Source of the DNA: Streptococcus zalophi
GTDB taxonomy: Bacteria; Bacillota; Bacilli; Lactobacillales; Streptococcaceae
NCBI RefSeq assembly: GCF_016481285.1
Contig: NZ_JAENBP010000010.1
Coordinates: 1-55,166 of the forward strand
Direction of reading: 5' to 3'
Length of the DNA stretch: 55,166 nt
How positions within the stretch are numbered: the stretch's first letter is position 1; every line of letters begins with the position of its first letter. This document shows, piece by piece, positions 8,400-19,772 of the stretch. The position numbers and the translations under genes are program-made. The notes beneath the pieces are model-generated. The model saw only the letters and a program-made list of their open reading frames with translations. It did not search any database and had not been told where the DNA came from.

Positions 8400-11300
8400 A
8401 TGAATAAACGTATTTTTGTTGAAAAAAAAGCTAATTTTAGAGTGAAAGAAAAATCTTTGCTTGCAGAATTGAGACATCATTTGCAGGTTAAGACCTTAAA
8501 AGATTTGCGTCTTTTGCAAGTTTATGATGTTTTTCATTTGTCTTCTGATCTATCTGAAAAGGCAGATAAGCATATTTTTTCAGAACAAGTGACGGATGAT
8601 TTGATGACAGAAAAAGATGTTTCTGATTTTCTCAATCACTATCAATTTTTTGCCATTGAAGCTCTACCTGGTCAGTTTGATCAACGAGCAGCTAGTGCTC
8701 AAGAAGCCCTGTTTCTTTTAGGGGCAACCAATAATGTCACTGTCAAAACAGCACAACTTTACTTGTTGAATGCTGATATTGCTTTAGATGAGTTAGAAAA
8801 AATTAAGACTTATCTGTTGAACCCTGTTGATTCACGCTTTAAAGACATTACAAAGCCTGTGATGGTTGAAACGTTTGAAAAAGCAAATACTCATATCCCT
8901 AAACTTGACTTCTTCAATGACTACTCAAAAGCTCAGTTTATAGACTTTAAAAAAGAACAACATTTAGCCATGGAAGTGGCTGATTTACTCTTTATTCAAG
9001 ATTATTTTAAAACGATAGAGAGAGTTCCTACAGAAACGGAATTAAAAGTTTTAGACACTTACTGGTCTGATCATTGTCGTCACACTACTTTTGAAACAGA
9101 ATTAAAAACGATTAATTTCACCCACTCTCAATTTGAAGAGCAACTTCAAGCAACTTATGACAAGTACTTGGCAATGAGAAAGGAACTGGGTCGTGAAGCT
9201 AAACCTCAGACATTAATGGATATGGCGACTATTTTTGGTCGTTATGAGCGTGCCAATGGTCGTTTGGATGATATGGAAGTCTCTGATGAAATTAATGCTT
9301 GTTCGGTTGAAATTTCTGTTGATGTTGATGGTAAAGATGAAACATGGCTGTTAATGTTTAAAAATGAAACCCATAATCATCCTACTGAAATTGAACCATT
9401 TGGTGGCGCAGCAACCTGTATTGGTGGTGCCATTCGTGATCCTTTGTCAGGGCGTAGTTTTGTTTACCAAGCGATGAGAATTTCAGGAGCTGGTGATATC
9501 ACACAAAATGTTGCTGACACGCGTCAAGGAAAATTACCACAGCAAGTGATTTCAAAAAAAGCAGCACATGGCTACTCTTCTTATGGGAACCAAATCGGCT
9601 TAGCAACCACTTATGTGAGAGAATACTTCCATCCAGGATTTGTCGCTAAACGTATGGAACTTGGAGCGGTTGTTGGAGCAACACCTAAGAAAAATGTTCG
9701 ACGTGAAAAACCAGAACCTGGTGATGTGATTATTTTGTTGGGTGGTAAAACAGGTCGAGATGGTATTGGTGGTGCTACTGGTTCTTCTAAGGTACAAACG
9801 GTTGAAACGGTTGAAACAGCGGGTGCTGAGGTTCAAAAAGGTAACGCCATCGAGGAAAGAAAAATCCAACGTCTTTTTAGAAATCCAGACGTTAGTCAGC
9901 TGATAAAAAAATCAAATGACTTTGGCGCAGGCGGGGTCTGTGTTGCTATTGGTGAATTAGCTGATGGTGTTTTGATTGATCTCAATAAAGTACCTTTAAA
10001 ATATCAAGGATTAAATGGAACTGAAATTGCCATCTCAGAAAGCCAAGAACGTATGGCAGTTGTTGTGTCTAAAGAAGATGCAGATGCCTTTATTGCTGCT
10101 TCTGAAAAAGAAGATATTCTAGCCGTTGTTGTCGCTGAGGTGACAAAAGAAGCTCATCTTGTGATGACTTGGAATGGTGAAAAAATTGTTGATATTGAAC
10201 GTGCCTTTTTAGACACCAATGGTGTCCGCGTGGTTGTTGATGTCGATGTGACAGATAGTAAGAAAACTCTTCCTTACCAAAAAACAACCCATTTACAAAC
10301 CATTGAACAAGAGCTCATCACTGTTCTTTCTAATCTTAATCACACAAGTCAAAAAGGCCTTCAAACTCTCTTTGATAGTTCGGTTGGTCGCTCGACAATT
10401 AACCACCCGTTAGGTGGTCGTTATCAGGTGACACCAACAGAAAGTTCTGTTCAAAAATTACCTGTGCAAAAAGGGAAAACCACCACTGTTTCTGTGATGG
10501 CACAAGGTTATAACCCTTATATTGCGGAATGGTCACCTTATCATGGTGCCGCTTATGCTATTATTGAAGCAACCAGTCGTTTAGTGGCAACAGGTTCACA
10601 GTGGCAAAAAGCACGTTTTTCTTATCAAGAATACTTTGAGCGTTTGGATAAACAAGCAGAACGTTTTGGAAAACCTGTGTCAGCTCTTTTAGGTGCTATT
10701 GAAGCGCAAATCCAATTAGGCCTACCATCTATTGGTGGGAAGGATTCAATGAGTGGCACTTTTGAAGAACTAACAGTACCTCCAACGCTTGTGGCTTTTG
10801 GTGTTACCACTTCAAAAGTCGATAAGGTCTTATCGCCTGAGTTTAAAGCTGCTGATGAGAATATCTATTACATTGAAGGACAAGCTATTTCAGAAACGAT
10901 TGATTTTAAACAAATCCTTGCTAATTTTGAACAATTTAGCCATCTTCAAGAACAACATCAGATAACAGCTAGTGCAGCCATTAAATATGGAGGTCTAGGA
11001 GAAACACTCGCTTTAATGAGTTTTGGTAATCGCTTCGGTGCTCAGTTATCACTAGATGAAAAAATCATTTCAACGCTTCTTCAAGGGCAATTAGGTGGTT
11101 TTGTCTTTACTAGTAAAGAAGACATCCCTGGTGTGGTTAAACTGGGGACAACAACAAACGATTTTTCTCTTGTTGTTAATGATGTCACCATTGCTGGTCA
11201 AAAGCTTCTCGGTGCGTTTGAAGGAACTCTTGAGGACGTTTACCCAACGCTTTTTGAACAAAAAGAAGGTCTATCAGATGTGCCTGTCGTTTCCACTCAA

Positions 11301-12131
11301 CCAACAAAAAATATCTCAGAAAAAACGGATAAGCCACTCGTTTATATTCCTGTTTTTCCTGGTACAAACTCAGAGTACGATTCTGCTAAAGCCTTTGAAC
11401 AGGTTGGAGCGAAAGTGGCTCTAGTACCGTTTAGAACGTTGACTCAGGAGTTGATTGCACAATCAATTGCTGAGATGGCTGACATGATTGGAAAAGCCAA
11501 TATTATTTTCTTTGCAGGCGGTTTTTCAGCGGCAGATGAGCCAGATGGTTCTGCTAAATTTATTGTTAATATTTTATTGAATCAAACGATTAAAACAGCA
11601 ATAGATGCCTTCATAGCTCGTGGTGGATTAATCATTGGAATTTGTAATGGTTTCCAAGCTCTTGTTAAATCAGGATTACTCCCTTATGGTAATTTTGAAG
11701 AGAGTCACACTGAAAGTCCAACCCTGTTTTATAACGATGCTAACCAACACGTTGCTAAGATGGTTGAAACAAGAATCGCAAACACCAACTCACCTTGGTT
11801 GGCTGGTGTGGCCGTGGGTGATATTCATGTGATCCCAGTATCTCACGGAGAAGGAAAATTTGTCGTTTCTGAACAAGAATTTTTAGAACTTCAAAAACAT
11901 GGACAAATCTTTAGCCAATATGTTGATTTTGACGGTAAACCAAGTATGGATTCTCGTTTCAATCCAAATGGCTCTAGTCATGCGATTGAAGGGATTACAA
12001 GCCGTAATGGACAAATTATTGGGAAAATGGGCCACTCAGAACGTTATGAAGAAGGAAACTTTAAAAATATTCCAGGTCGTAAAGACCAACAACTTTTTGC
12101 TAGTGCCGTCAATTATTTTAAAAACAACTAA
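8400..12131 (+). CDS. purL: Phosphoribosylformylglycinamidine synthase, single-chain
   Basis: Step 4 of IMP synthesis: converts FGAR, glutamine and ATP to FGAM. This is the large fused form of 1243 residues, not the three-protein PurS/PurL/PurQ of Bacillus. It has an N-terminal PurS-like domain, the FGAM synthetase core with the substrate motif TYWSDHCRHTTF at about 219-230 and NETHNHPTEIEPFGGAATC near 322-340, and a C-terminal glutaminase with nucleophile Cys1082 in IIGICNGFQ and later a His/Glu pair (VSHGEGKF). No purS or purQ is present in the window, consistent with the fusion. Confidence 0.97.
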   Translation: MNKRIFVEKKANFRVKEKSLLAELRHHLQVKTLKDLRLLQVYDVFHLSSDLSEKADKHIFSEQVTDDLMTEKDVSDFLNHYQFFAIEALPGQFDQRAASAQEALFLLGATNNVTVKTAQLYLLNADIALDELEKIKTYLLNPVDSRFKDITKPVMVETFEKANTHIPKLDFFNDYSKAQFIDFKKEQHLAMEVADLLFIQDYFKTIERVPTETELKVLDTYWSDHCRHTTFETELKTINFTHSQFEEQLQATYDKYLAMRKELGREAKPQTLMDMATIFGRYERANGRLDDMEVSDEINACSVEISVDVDGKDETWLLMFKNETHNHPTEIEPFGGAATCIGGAIRDPLSGRSFVYQAMRISGAGDITQNVADTRQGKLPQQVISKKAAHGYSSYGNQIGLATTYVREYFHPGFVAKRMELGAVVGATPKKNVRREKPEPGDVIILLGGKTGRDGIGGATGSSKVQTVETVETAGAEVQKGNAIEERKIQRLFRNPDVSQLIKKSNDFGAGGVCVAIGELADGVLIDLNKVPLKYQGLNGTEIAISESQERMAVVVSKEDADAFIAASEKEDILAVVVAEVTKEAHLVMTWNGEKIVDIERAFLDTNGVRVVVDVDVTDSKKTLPYQKTTHLQTIEQELITVLSNLNHTSQKGLQTLFDSSVGRSTINHPLGGRYQVTPTESSVQKLPVQKGKTTTVSVMAQGYNPYIAEWSPYHGAAYAIIEATSRLVATGSQWQKARFSYQEYFERLDKQAERFGKPVSALLGAIEAQIQLGLPSIGGKDSMSGTFEELTVPPTLVAFGVTTSKVDKVLSPEFKAADENIYYIEGQAISETIDFKQILANFEQFSHLQEQHQITASAAIKYGGLGETLALMSFGNRFGAQLSLDEKIISTLLQGQLGGFVFTSKEDIPGVVKLGTTTNDFSLVVNDVTIAGQKLLGAFEGTLEDVYPTLFEQKEGLSDVPVVSTQPTKNISEKTDKPLVYIPVFPGTNSEYDSAKAFEQVGAKVALVPFRTLTQELIAQSIAEMADMIGKANIIFFAGGFSAADEPDGSAKFIVNILLNQTIKTAIDAFIARGGLIIGICNGFQALVKSGLLPYGNFEESHTESPTLFYNDANQHVAKMVETRIANTNSPWLAGVAVGDIHVIPVSHGEGKFVVSEQEFLELQKHGQIFSQYVDFDGKPSMDSRFNPNGSSHAIEGITSRNGQIIGKMGHSERYEEGNFKNIPGRKDQQLFASAVNYFKNN

Positions 12132-12140
12132 GGGGAAAAA

Positions 12141-13586
12141 ATGACTTATGAAGTAAAATCACTCAATGAAGAGTGTGGTATTTTTGGGATATGGGGACAT
12201 GAGCAAGCGGCAGAAGTCACTTATTATGGTCTTCATAGTCTTCAACACAGAGGACAAGAAGGGGCTGGTATTGTGTCAAACGATGAGCGTAAACTCCTTC
12301 GTCATCGCAATACAGGTCTGATTTCAGAAGTCTTTAAAAGGCCAAGTAATCTTGCTAAATTAACGGGAAAAGCAGCTATCGGACATGTACGATATGCAAC
12401 AGCTGGAACAGCTTCAATTAATAATATTCAACCGTTCTTATTTGATTTTTCAGATGGCCAAATCGCTTTAGCGCATAATGGTAATCTGACTAATGCCAAG
12501 TCTCTGCGTGCTGAATTGGAGAAAAAAGGTGCTATTTTTGCTAGTTCTTCAGATACAGAAATTCTCATGCACCTCATTCGTCGTAGTCCAAAAGAAACTT
12601 TTATCGAGCAATTTAAGGATGCGCTTAATCAAGTTAAAGGTGGCTTTGCTTATCTTATGATGACAGAAGATAAGATTTATGCTGCTTTAGATCCAAATGG
12701 TTTTAGACCCCTTTCTATTGGTCAATTTGCTAATGGTTCTTGGGTGATTTCCAGTGAAACTTGTGCTTTTGAAGTCATTGGTGCCAAATGGGTGAGAGAT
12801 GTGAAACCTGGTGAAATCGTGATTATTGATGATTCTGGTTTATCTTTTGATCAGTTTACAACTGATACGCAAATGGCTATTTGCTCTATGGAATACATTT
12901 ATTTTGCGCGTCCAGACAGTGTTATCCACGGGATAAATGTGCACACGGCTCGAAAAAATCTAGGAAAACGCCTTGCTCAAGAAGCTAAAATTGATGCCGA
13001 TATCGTTGTTGGGGTTCCTAATTCCTCACTATCAGCAGCTTCTGGCTATGCTGAAGAATCAGGTCTTCCTTATGAAATGGGCTTGATTAAAAATCAATAC
13101 ATTCAAAGAACCTTTATCCAACCGACTCAAGAATTGAGAGAACAAGGGGTAAGGATGAAATTATCGGCTGTTTCAAGTGTGGTTAAAGGCAAACGCGTGG
13201 TCATGGTTGATGATTCGATTGTTCGTGGAACGACCAGCAGACGAATTGTTAACTTGTTAAGAGAGGCGGGTGCCTCAGAAGTTCATGTAGCCATTGCCAG
13301 TCCAGAATTAAAACATCCTTGTTTTTACGGGATTGACATTCAAACCAAGCGTGAACTCATCTCTGCCAATCATTCTGTCGAGGAAGTGTGTGAGATTATT
13401 GGTGCTGACAGCTTATCATTTTTATCCATTGATGGCTTGATTGAATCAATCGGCTTAGAATCAGATGCCCCTAACGGTGGCTTGTGTGTGGCTTATTTTG
13501 ATGGAAACTATCCGACAGAACTTTACGATTATGAGGAAGAATACCTTAGAAATCTCCATCAAAAAGTTGACTTTAGAACAAATTAA
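12141..13586 (+). CDS. purF: Amidophosphoribosyltransferase
   Basis: The committed step: PRPP plus glutamine gives phosphoribosylamine. The 481-residue precursor starts with an 11-residue propeptide; Cys12 in [10 protein letters not shown] becomes the N-terminal nucleophile after self-cleavage, as in the Bacillus-type enzyme. The PRPP loop [15 protein letters not shown] is at about 354-368. Of the four cysteines that bind the 4Fe-4S cluster in Bacillus PurF, three have counterparts here (Cys248, Cys394, Cys449), but the fourth position is Gly446 (NGGLC in place of NCGQC). The cluster is therefore probably absent or altered. SD GGGGAA precedes the ATG. Confidence 0.96.
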   Translation: MTYEVKSLNEECGIFGIWGHEQAAEVTYYGLHSLQHRGQEGAGIVSNDERKLLRHRNTGLISEVFKRPSNLAKLTGKAAIGHVRYATAGTASINNIQPFLFDFSDGQIALAHNGNLTNAKSLRAELEKKGAIFASSSDTEILMHLIRRSPKETFIEQFKDALNQVKGGFAYLMMTEDKIYAALDPNGFRPLSIGQFANGSWVISSETCAFEVIGAKWVRDVKPGEIVIIDDSGLSFDQFTTDTQMAICSMEYIYFARPDSVIHGINVHTARKNLGKRLAQEAKIDADIVVGVPNSSLSAASGYAEESGLPYEMGLIKNQYIQRTFIQPTQELREQGVRMKLSAVSSVVKGKRVVMVDDSIVRGTTSRRIVNLLREAGASEVHVAIASPELKHPCFYGIDIQTKRELISANHSVEEVCEIIGADSLSFLSIDGLIESIGLESDAPNGGLCVAYFDGNYPTELYDYEEEYLRNLHQKVDFRTN

Positions 13587-13599
13587 AAAGGGAGTAAAC

Positions 13600-14619
13600 A
13601 TGTCAGAAAATGCTTATGCAAAATCAGGTGTTGATGTTGAAGCTGGTTATGAAGTGGTTGAACGCATCAAAAAACATGTCGCTAAGACAAAACGTCTAGG
13701 AGCAATGGGAGCCTTGGGTGGTTTTGGTGGTCTATTTGATTTATCCCAATTAAATGTCAAAGAACCCGTGCTTGTGAGTGGGACAGATGGTGTTGGAACA
13801 AAACTCATGCTTGCGATAAAATATGATAAACATGACACCATTGGTCAAGATTGTGTTGCCATGTGTGTTAACGATATTATTGCGGCTGGTGCAGAACCAC
13901 TTTACTTTTTAGATTATATCGCCACAGGAAAAAACAAGCCTGAAAAATTAGAACAAGTCATTGCCGGTGTTGCTGATGGTTGTGTCTTAGCAGGTGCGGC
14001 TTTAATTGGTGGCGAAACGGCTGAAATGCCAGGAATGTATGATGATGATGATTACGATTTGGCAGGCTTTGCTGTTGGTATTGCTGAGAAATCAGAACTA
14101 ATCGATGGTAGTAAGGTTTCTGAGGGCGATGTCTTGTTGGGTCTGGCTTCAAGTGGGATTCATTCCAATGGCTATTCTTTGGTTCGCCGTGTCTTCAAAG
14201 ATTATAATGGTGATGAACAACTAGAAGAGCTAGAAGGAAAAGCTTTAAAAGATGTCTTATTAGAGCCAACTCGCATTTATGTTAAAAGCGTTCTTCCTTT
14301 AGTTAAAAAGGGATTGGTTAACGGCATTGCTCATATTACTGGTGGTGGCTTTGTTGAAAATGTGCCAAGAATGTTTTCAGATGATTTGGCGGCAGTGATT
14401 GAAGAAGATAAGATTCCTGTTTTACCAATTTTTAAAGCGATTGAAAAATATGGACAAATTAAACACGCAGAAATGTTTGAAATTTTCAACATGGGAATTG
14501 GTTTAGTGCTTGCCGTTAAGCCAGAACATGTTGATGAGATTAAAGCACTCATCGATGAACCTGTTTATGAGATTGGCCATATTGTTAAAAAAGAAAATCA
14601 AAGTGTGGTTATCAAATGA
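13600..14619 (+). CDS. purM: AIR synthetase (phosphoribosylformylglycinamidine cyclo-ligase)
   Basis: Step 5: ATP-driven ring closure of FGAM to AIR. 339 residues from ATG 13600, the family length. The frame is open to 13465, but that extension is out-of-frame purF sequence, and AAAAAGGGAG precedes 13600. Motifs: [39 protein letters not shown] and the C-terminal [13 protein letters not shown]. The stop overlaps the purN start by 4 nt (ATGA). Confidence 0.96.
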   Translation: MSENAYAKSGVDVEAGYEVVERIKKHVAKTKRLGAMGALGGFGGLFDLSQLNVKEPVLVSGTDGVGTKLMLAIKYDKHDTIGQDCVAMCVNDIIAAGAEPLYFLDYIATGKNKPEKLEQVIAGVADGCVLAGAALIGGETAEMPGMYDDDDYDLAGFAVGIAEKSELIDGSKVSEGDVLLGLASSGIHSNGYSLVRRVFKDYNGDEQLEELEGKALKDVLLEPTRIYVKSVLPLVKKGLVNGIAHITGGGFVENVPRMFSDDLAAVIEEDKIPVLPIFKAIEKYGQIKHAEMFEIFNMGIGLVLAVKPEHVDEIKALIDEPVYEIGHIVKKENQSVVIK

Positions 14620-15167
14620 AAAATATAGCCGTTTTTGCGTCAGGTAATGGTTCCAATTTTCAAGCCATTGCTGAAAAATTTCCTGTGACCTTTGTTTTTT
14701 CAGATCATCGGGATGCCTTTGTCTTAGACAGGGCAAACCAATTGAACGTCAAAGCTTTTGCTTTTGAGTTAAAAGAATTTGCATCTAAGGAAGCCTATGA
14801 ACAAGCCATTGTTGACTTACTAGATACTCATCAGATTAATTTAGTGGTGTTGGCTGGCTACATGAAAATCATCGGGAAAACCCTCCTTTCAAAATATGAA
14901 GGGAAAATCATCAATATCCATCCGTCTTACTTGCCAGAATTTCCAGGAGCTCATAGCATCAAGGACGCATGGGATGCTGGTGTTACAGCTTCGGGAGTTA
15001 CCATTCATTGGGTAGATTCAGGCATTGACACAGGAGAAATTATCACACAAGAGCGCGTGGAACGTCTTGAGAATGATACGATTGACAGTTTTGAAGAACG
15101 TATTCACGCTTGTGAACATCGACTTTATCCACAGGTCGTGGACAGTTTATTAAAAAAGGAGAACTAA
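14616..15167 (+). CDS. purN: Phosphoribosylglycinamide formyltransferase (folate-dependent)
   Basis: Step 3: formylates GAR using 10-formyltetrahydrofolate. 183 residues. The catalytic Asn, His and Asp are visible in [14 protein letters not shown] and [12 protein letters not shown]; the N-terminal [12 protein letters not shown] loop binds the phosphate of GAR. Coupled to purM by an ATGA overlap; 1 nt to purH. Confidence 0.95.
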   Translation: MKNIAVFASGNGSNFQAIAEKFPVTFVFSDHRDAFVLDRANQLNVKAFAFELKEFASKEAYEQAIVDLLDTHQINLVVLAGYMKIIGKTLLSKYEGKIINIHPSYLPEFPGAHSIKDAWDAGVTASGVTIHWVDSGIDTGEIITQERVERLENDTIDSFEERIHACEHRLYPQVVDSLLKKEN

Positions 15168-15168
15168 A

Positions 15169-16713
15169 ATGACAAAACGTGCACTCATCAGTGTTTCAGA
15201 TAAAACAGGTATCGTTGCTTTTGCTAAGAGCTTAAAAGATTTGGGCTGGGAAATCATCTCAACAGGTGGTACCAAAAACATGTTAGACCAAAAAGGTGTT
15301 TCAACCATTGCAATCGATGAGGTGACTGGTTTTCCTGAAATGATGGATGGTCGTGTTAAAACCCTTCATCCTAAAATTCATGGTGGTCTTCTTGCAAGAC
15401 GTGATTTGGACAGCCACTTACAAGCGGCTAAAGACAATGCTATCTTGCTGATTGATTTGGTGGTTGTCAACCTATATCCTTTTAAAGAAACGATTTTAAA
15501 ACCAGATGTGACCTATGCGGATGCTGTGGAAAACATCGACATTGGTGGTCCTAGCATGCTTCGTTCAGCAGCTAAAAACCATGCGAGTGTGACCGTTGTT
15601 GTAGATCCTTCTGATTATGAGCTTGTTTTAGAAGAATTCTCTAAAGCTGGTGAGACTAGTCTTGATGTTCGTAAACGTTTGGCAGCTAAAGTCTTTAGAC
15701 ACACAGCAGCCTACGATGCTCTAATTGCTGACTACTTCACTAAAGAAGTCGGTGAAAAAACACCTGAAAAGTTAACCTTAACATATGACTTGAACCAAAC
15801 CATGCGTTATGGTGAAAACCCACAACAAGAAGCAGATTTTTATCAAAATGCTCTTCCAACTGCCTATTCCATTGCTTCGAGTAAACAATTAAATGGAAAA
15901 GCCCTCTCATTTAACAATATTAGAGATGCTGATGCTGCTATTCGTATCATCCGTGACTTCACTGATAAGCCAACTGTAGTAGGCTTGAAACACATGAACC
16001 CATGTGGGATTGGTCAAGCTGAAACGATTGAAGAAGCGTGGGATTATGCCTATGAAGCAGACTCTGTTTCCATTTTTGGTGGTATTGTTGTTTTAAATAG
16101 AGAAGTAGATGAAAAAACAGCTACTAAAATGAGCAAGATTTTCCTTGAAATCATCATTGCACCAAGTTACAGCCCAGAAGCACTTGCCATCTTATCTGCT
16201 AAGAAAAATCTACGTGTGCTAGAATTGCCATTTGATGCCCAAGCTGACAGTGAAATCGAAAAAGAATACACTGGTATTGTTGGTGGCATGTTATCACAAA
16301 ACCAAGACGTGGTTAAAGAAGATCCAACGTCATGGAAAGTGGTAACCAAACGTCAACCAAGTGAGCAAGAAAAAGTAGCTCTGGAATTTGCTTGGAAAGC
16401 GATTAAGTACGTTAAATCTAATGGTATCTTAATTTCAAACGATAAGATGACACTAGGTGTTGGCCCAGGTCAAACCAACCGTGTAGGAGCAGTTAAAATC
16501 GCTATCGAACAAGCAAAAGACCGTCTTGAAGGTGCTGTTTTAGCGAGTGATGCCTTCTTCCCATTTGCTGACAATGTCGAAGAAATTGCAAAAGCAGGCA
16601 TTAAAGCTATCATCCAACCAGGCGGCTCTATCCGTGATGAAGAAGTGATTGCAGCAGCTGACAAGTATGGCATGACTATGCTGTTTACTGATGTGAGACA
16701 TTTTAGACATTAA
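15169..16713 (+). CDS. purH: AICAR transformylase / IMP cyclohydrolase
   Basis: The last two steps to IMP in one protein. 514 residues. The N-terminal cyclohydrolase ([28 protein letters not shown]) covers about residues 1-195; the transformylase follows, with [28 protein letters not shown] and the C-terminal [12 protein letters not shown]. Last gene of the purC block and followed by a 13-bp terminator. Confidence 0.97.
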   Translation: MTKRALISVSDKTGIVAFAKSLKDLGWEIISTGGTKNMLDQKGVSTIAIDEVTGFPEMMDGRVKTLHPKIHGGLLARRDLDSHLQAAKDNAILLIDLVVVNLYPFKETILKPDVTYADAVENIDIGGPSMLRSAAKNHASVTVVVDPSDYELVLEEFSKAGETSLDVRKRLAAKVFRHTAAYDALIADYFTKEVGEKTPEKLTLTYDLNQTMRYGENPQQEADFYQNALPTAYSIASSKQLNGKALSFNNIRDADAAIRIIRDFTDKPTVVGLKHMNPCGIGQAETIEEAWDYAYEADSVSIFGGIVVLNREVDEKTATKMSKIFLEIIIAPSYSPEALAILSAKKNLRVLELPFDAQADSEIEKEYTGIVGGMLSQNQDVVKEDPTSWKVVTKRQPSEQEKVALEFAWKAIKYVKSNGILISNDKMTLGVGPGQTNRVGAVKIAIEQAKDRLEGAVLASDAFFPFADNVEEIAKAGIKAIIQPGGSIRDEEVIAAADKYGMTMLFTDVRHFRH

Positions 16714-16722
16714 TGTTAAATT

Positions 16723-16767
16723 AAAAGAAGACAAATTGAGAAGTTAAGTTTGTCTTCTTTTTATTTT
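16723..16767 (+). terminator. Terminator of purCLFMNH
   Basis: A perfect 13-bp stem, AAAAGAAGACAAA (16723-16735) / TTTGTCTTCTTTT (16749-16761), with a T-rich tail. It separates the purC and purD transcription units. Confidence 0.9.
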
Positions 16768-16796
16768 TTTGCTTAAAAACACATTATCTCATATAA

Positions 16797-16809
16797 AAAA
16801 CCGAACATT
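16797..16809 (+). promoter_or_regulatory. PurR box upstream of purD
   Basis: AAAACCGAACATT, a perfect match to the lactococcal/streptococcal PurBox AWWWCCGAACWWT. It ends 5 bp before the -10 of purD, so it occupies the -35 to -10 spacer. That position suits repression better than activation. Confidence 0.75.
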
Positions 16810-16811
16810 TT

Positions 16812-16820
16812 TGATATAAT
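16812..16820 (+). promoter_or_regulatory. Extended -10 promoter of purDEK
   Basis: TGATATAAT, 34 bp before the purD GTG. No clear -35; the PurR box overlaps the spacer. Confidence 0.65.
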
Positions 16821-16853
16821 GGTCTTATAAAATCCGTTTATTGAGGTGAAGAT

Positions 16854-18107
16854 GTGAAATTACTGGTTATTGGTTCAGGTGGTAGAGAACACGCTATCGC
16901 TAAACAATTGTTACACTCAGAAAAAGTTGAGACTGTCTATGTGGCACCGGGAAATGATGGCATGGCACGTGATGGTTTGGAATTGGTTGATTTAGCGATT
17001 TCCGAACATGAAGCACTTATTGCCTTTGCTAAGGAAAAGGGCATTGCTTGGACCTTTATTGGACCTGACGATGCTTTGGCTGCTGGTATTGTAGATGATT
17101 TTGAAAAAGCAGGTTTAAAGGCGTTTGGGCCATCACAAAAAGCTTCTGAGCTAGAGTGGTCAAAGGACTTTGCCAAAACCATTATGGCTAAATACCAAAT
17201 TCCAACGGCAGACTATCAGACTTTCACTGATTTTGAAGACGCAAAAGCCTATATTCAATCAAAAGGTGCGCCAATCGTCGTTAAAGCTGATGGTTTAGCG
17301 CTTGGAAAAGGTGTTGTTGTAGCTGAAACCGTAGATGATGCCATTGAGGCGGCTAGAGAAATGTTACTGGATAATAAATTTGGTGACTCAGGTGCTCGCA
17401 TCGTTGTCGAAGAATTTTTAGAGGGTGAAGAGTTCTCCTTGTTTGCTTTTGCAAACGGTGAAACTTTCTATCTCTTACCAAGTGCGCAAGACCATAAGCG
17501 TGCCTATGACGGTGACAAAGGACCAAATACTGGTGGAATGGGTGCTTATTCGCCAGTTCCTCATTTGCCTCAAGAAGTGATCGACCAAGCTGTTGCTAAG
17601 ATTATTAAGCCAACGCTTCAAGCAATGGTCAAAGAAGGGCGTTCTTATCTCGGTGTTTTATATGCTGGCTTGATTTTAACAGCAGATGGTCCTAAGGTAA
17701 TCGAATTTAACGCCCGCTTTGGTGACCCAGAAACACAAGTTATCTTACCACGATTGACTTCTGATTTCGCACAAGCTATTGATGATATTTTAAATGATAA
17801 ACCAGCTACACTGACATGGCTTCAAGAAGGCGTGACACTTGGTGTGGTTGTTGCAAGTAATGGTTATCCTCTTGGGTATGACAAGGGTGTCAAAGTACCG
17901 ATAACCAAAAATCATGATATCATCACCTACTTTGCAGGAGTGACCAATAAAGATAATCACTTGATATCAAGTGGTGGACGTGTTTACATGCTTGTCACCA
18001 CGCAAAACACCGTCAAAGATGCACAAGATGTGATTTATCATGCGCTAGAAAATGAAAACACAGAAGGGTTCTTCTACAGAAAAGATATTGGGAGTAAAGC
18101 ACTATGA
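16854..18107 (+). CDS. purD: Phosphoribosylamine-glycine ligase (GAR synthetase)
   Basis: Step 2: joins phosphoribosylamine to glycine using ATP. An ATP-grasp enzyme of 417 residues, with [14 protein letters not shown] at the N-terminus, [22 protein letters not shown] and [12 protein letters not shown]. It starts with GTG at 16854, behind GAGGTGAAG; no ATG fits as well. Coupled to purE by a 4-nt ATGA overlap. Confidence 0.95.
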   Translation: MKLLVIGSGGREHAIAKQLLHSEKVETVYVAPGNDGMARDGLELVDLAISEHEALIAFAKEKGIAWTFIGPDDALAAGIVDDFEKAGLKAFGPSQKASELEWSKDFAKTIMAKYQIPTADYQTFTDFEDAKAYIQSKGAPIVVKADGLALGKGVVVAETVDDAIEAAREMLLDNKFGDSGARIVVEEFLEGEEFSLFAFANGETFYLLPSAQDHKRAYDGDKGPNTGGMGAYSPVPHLPQEVIDQAVAKIIKPTLQAMVKEGRSYLGVLYAGLILTADGPKVIEFNARFGDPETQVILPRLTSDFAQAIDDILNDKPATLTWLQEGVTLGVVVASNGYPLGYDKGVKVPITKNHDIITYFAGVTNKDNHLISSGGRVYMLVTTQNTVKDAQDVIYHALENENTEGFFYRKDIGSKAL

Positions 18108-18592
18108 CAACAGAGATTGCAATTATTATGGGGAGTAAATCCGATTGGTCAACGATGGTGAAAACAGCAGAAATGCTTGATAGGTTTGGAGTCTCTTATG
18201 AGAAAAAAGTTGTTTCTGCTCATAGAACACCAGATTTGATGTTTGATTTTGCCGAAAAAGCCCGTGAGCGTGGCATTAAGGTGATTATTGCTGGTGCAGG
18301 TGGTGCAGCTCATCTTCCGGGAATGGTAGCAGCCAAAACAACCTTACCAGTTATTGGTGTGCCGGTTAAATCACGCGCCTTAAGTGGTGTCGATTCACTT
18401 TATTCCATTGTGCAAATGCCAGGTGGCGTACCGGTAGCAACAATGGCAATTGGCGAAGCAGGAGCTACCAATGCTGCCTTAACAGCACTCAGAATCTTAG
18501 CAACAACCAATGAAGTACTCGCTGAAAAATTAAGCGACTATGCTAAACAACAAGGTGCATTAGCGGAGGCCTCTACAGATGAACTTATCTAA
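18104..18592 (+). CDS. purE: N5-CAIR mutase
   Basis: Moves the carboxyl group of N5-CAIR to C4 giving CAIR, after PurK. A class I PurE of 162 residues with [14 protein letters not shown] and [11 protein letters not shown]. It overlaps purD by 4 nt and purK by 14 nt. Confidence 0.95.
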   Translation: MTTEIAIIMGSKSDWSTMVKTAEMLDRFGVSYEKKVVSAHRTPDLMFDFAEKARERGIKVIIAGAGGAAHLPGMVAAKTTLPVIGVPVKSRALSGVDSLYSIVQMPGGVPVATMAIGEAGATNAALTALRILATTNEVLAEKLSDYAKQQGALAEASTDELI

Positions 18593-19661
18593 AACAATTG
18601 GGATTATCGGTGGTGGCCAACTAGGACAAATGATGGCTATTTCAGCCATTTATATGGGACACAAGGTGATCACACTTGATCCGGTTGCTGATTGTCCAGC
18701 CTCACGCGTCAGTGAAGTGATTGTGGCACCTTATGATGATGTGAATGCCCTACAAGAATTGGCTGAGCGTTGTGACGTCTTGACCTATGAATTTGAAAAT
18801 GTGGATGCCGATGGTCTTGATGCCGTTGTAAAAAAAGGCCAACTCCCTCAAGGAACCGACCTTCTTCGCATCTCACAAAATCGCATTTTTGAAAAAGATT
18901 TTCTCACTCAAAAAGTTGGTGTTGCTGTGGCTCCTTATCATGTCATTAACAGTAGTAGTAATTTAGATGTTATTGATTTTGCTAAGAAATATGTCCTAAA
19001 AACAGCAACAGGCGGCTATGATGGTCATGGACAAGTGGTCATCAGATCACAAGAAGATATACCAGAAGCAAGAAAACTAGCTGATTCCTCAGCCTGTGTT
19101 TTAGAAGAGTTTGTTAGCTTTGAAAAGGAAATTTCTGTGATTGTTTCTGGAAATGGTAAAGAAGTGACCGTTTTTCCTGTTCAAGAAAATAATCATCGCA
19201 ACAATATTTTGTCAAAAACAATTGTGCCAGCTCACATCCCAGAAACCTTGGCAGACAAGGCACAGGACATGGCAATAAAGATTGCTAAACAATTGGAGTT
19301 GTCAGGGACTCTTTGTGTTGAGATGTTTGTGGCGGGTGATACTATTTTGGTCAATGAAATAGCACCGCGTCCACATAATTCTGGGCACTATTCGATTGAA
19401 GCTTGTAATTTTTCCCAGTTTGACACGCATATTTTAGGTGTCTTAGGACAACCTCTGCCAAACATTCACTTGCATCAACCGGCAGTCATGCTAAATGTCC
19501 TCGGACAACACCTAGAAAAAGCTAAAAATTATGTCTTAGAACATCCTAACGCCCATCTCCATCTTTATGGGAAACAAGAAGCCAAACACAATCGTAAAAT
19601 GGGGCATGTCACTCTCTTAGAAAAAGACGATGAAGAGTTCGGCAAAGGGATTGATTATTAA
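18579..19661 (+). CDS. purK: N5-CAIR synthetase
   Basis: Carboxylates AIR with bicarbonate and ATP. An ATP-grasp enzyme of 360 residues, with [13 protein letters not shown] at the N-terminus, [12 protein letters not shown] near 143-154 and [18 protein letters not shown] near 265-282. The start ATG lies within purE, 9 nt after GGAGG (18565-18569). Confidence 0.95.
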   Translation: MNLSKTIGIIGGGQLGQMMAISAIYMGHKVITLDPVADCPASRVSEVIVAPYDDVNALQELAERCDVLTYEFENVDADGLDAVVKKGQLPQGTDLLRISQNRIFEKDFLTQKVGVAVAPYHVINSSSNLDVIDFAKKYVLKTATGGYDGHGQVVIRSQEDIPEARKLADSSACVLEEFVSFEKEISVIVSGNGKEVTVFPVQENNHRNNILSKTIVPAHIPETLADKAQDMAIKIAKQLELSGTLCVEMFVAGDTILVNEIAPRPHNSGHYSIEACNFSQFDTHILGVLGQPLPNIHLHQPAVMLNVLGQHLEKAKNYVLEHPNAHLHLYGKQEAKHNRKMGHVTLLEKDDEEFGKGIDY

Positions 19662-19772
19662 AGAGAAGAAATATAAATAGCAAAGCTAATAGTAATGATA
19701 AGAAGCATTAGTATTTCAAATGCTTTAATTGCAAGCAATCAAAAACAAGAAAGAAAACAATAGGAGAAAACA

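Noticed and set aside
13465..13599. N-terminal extension of PurM
   Set aside because: It reads purF in another frame; AAAAAGGGAG before 13600 marks the true start.
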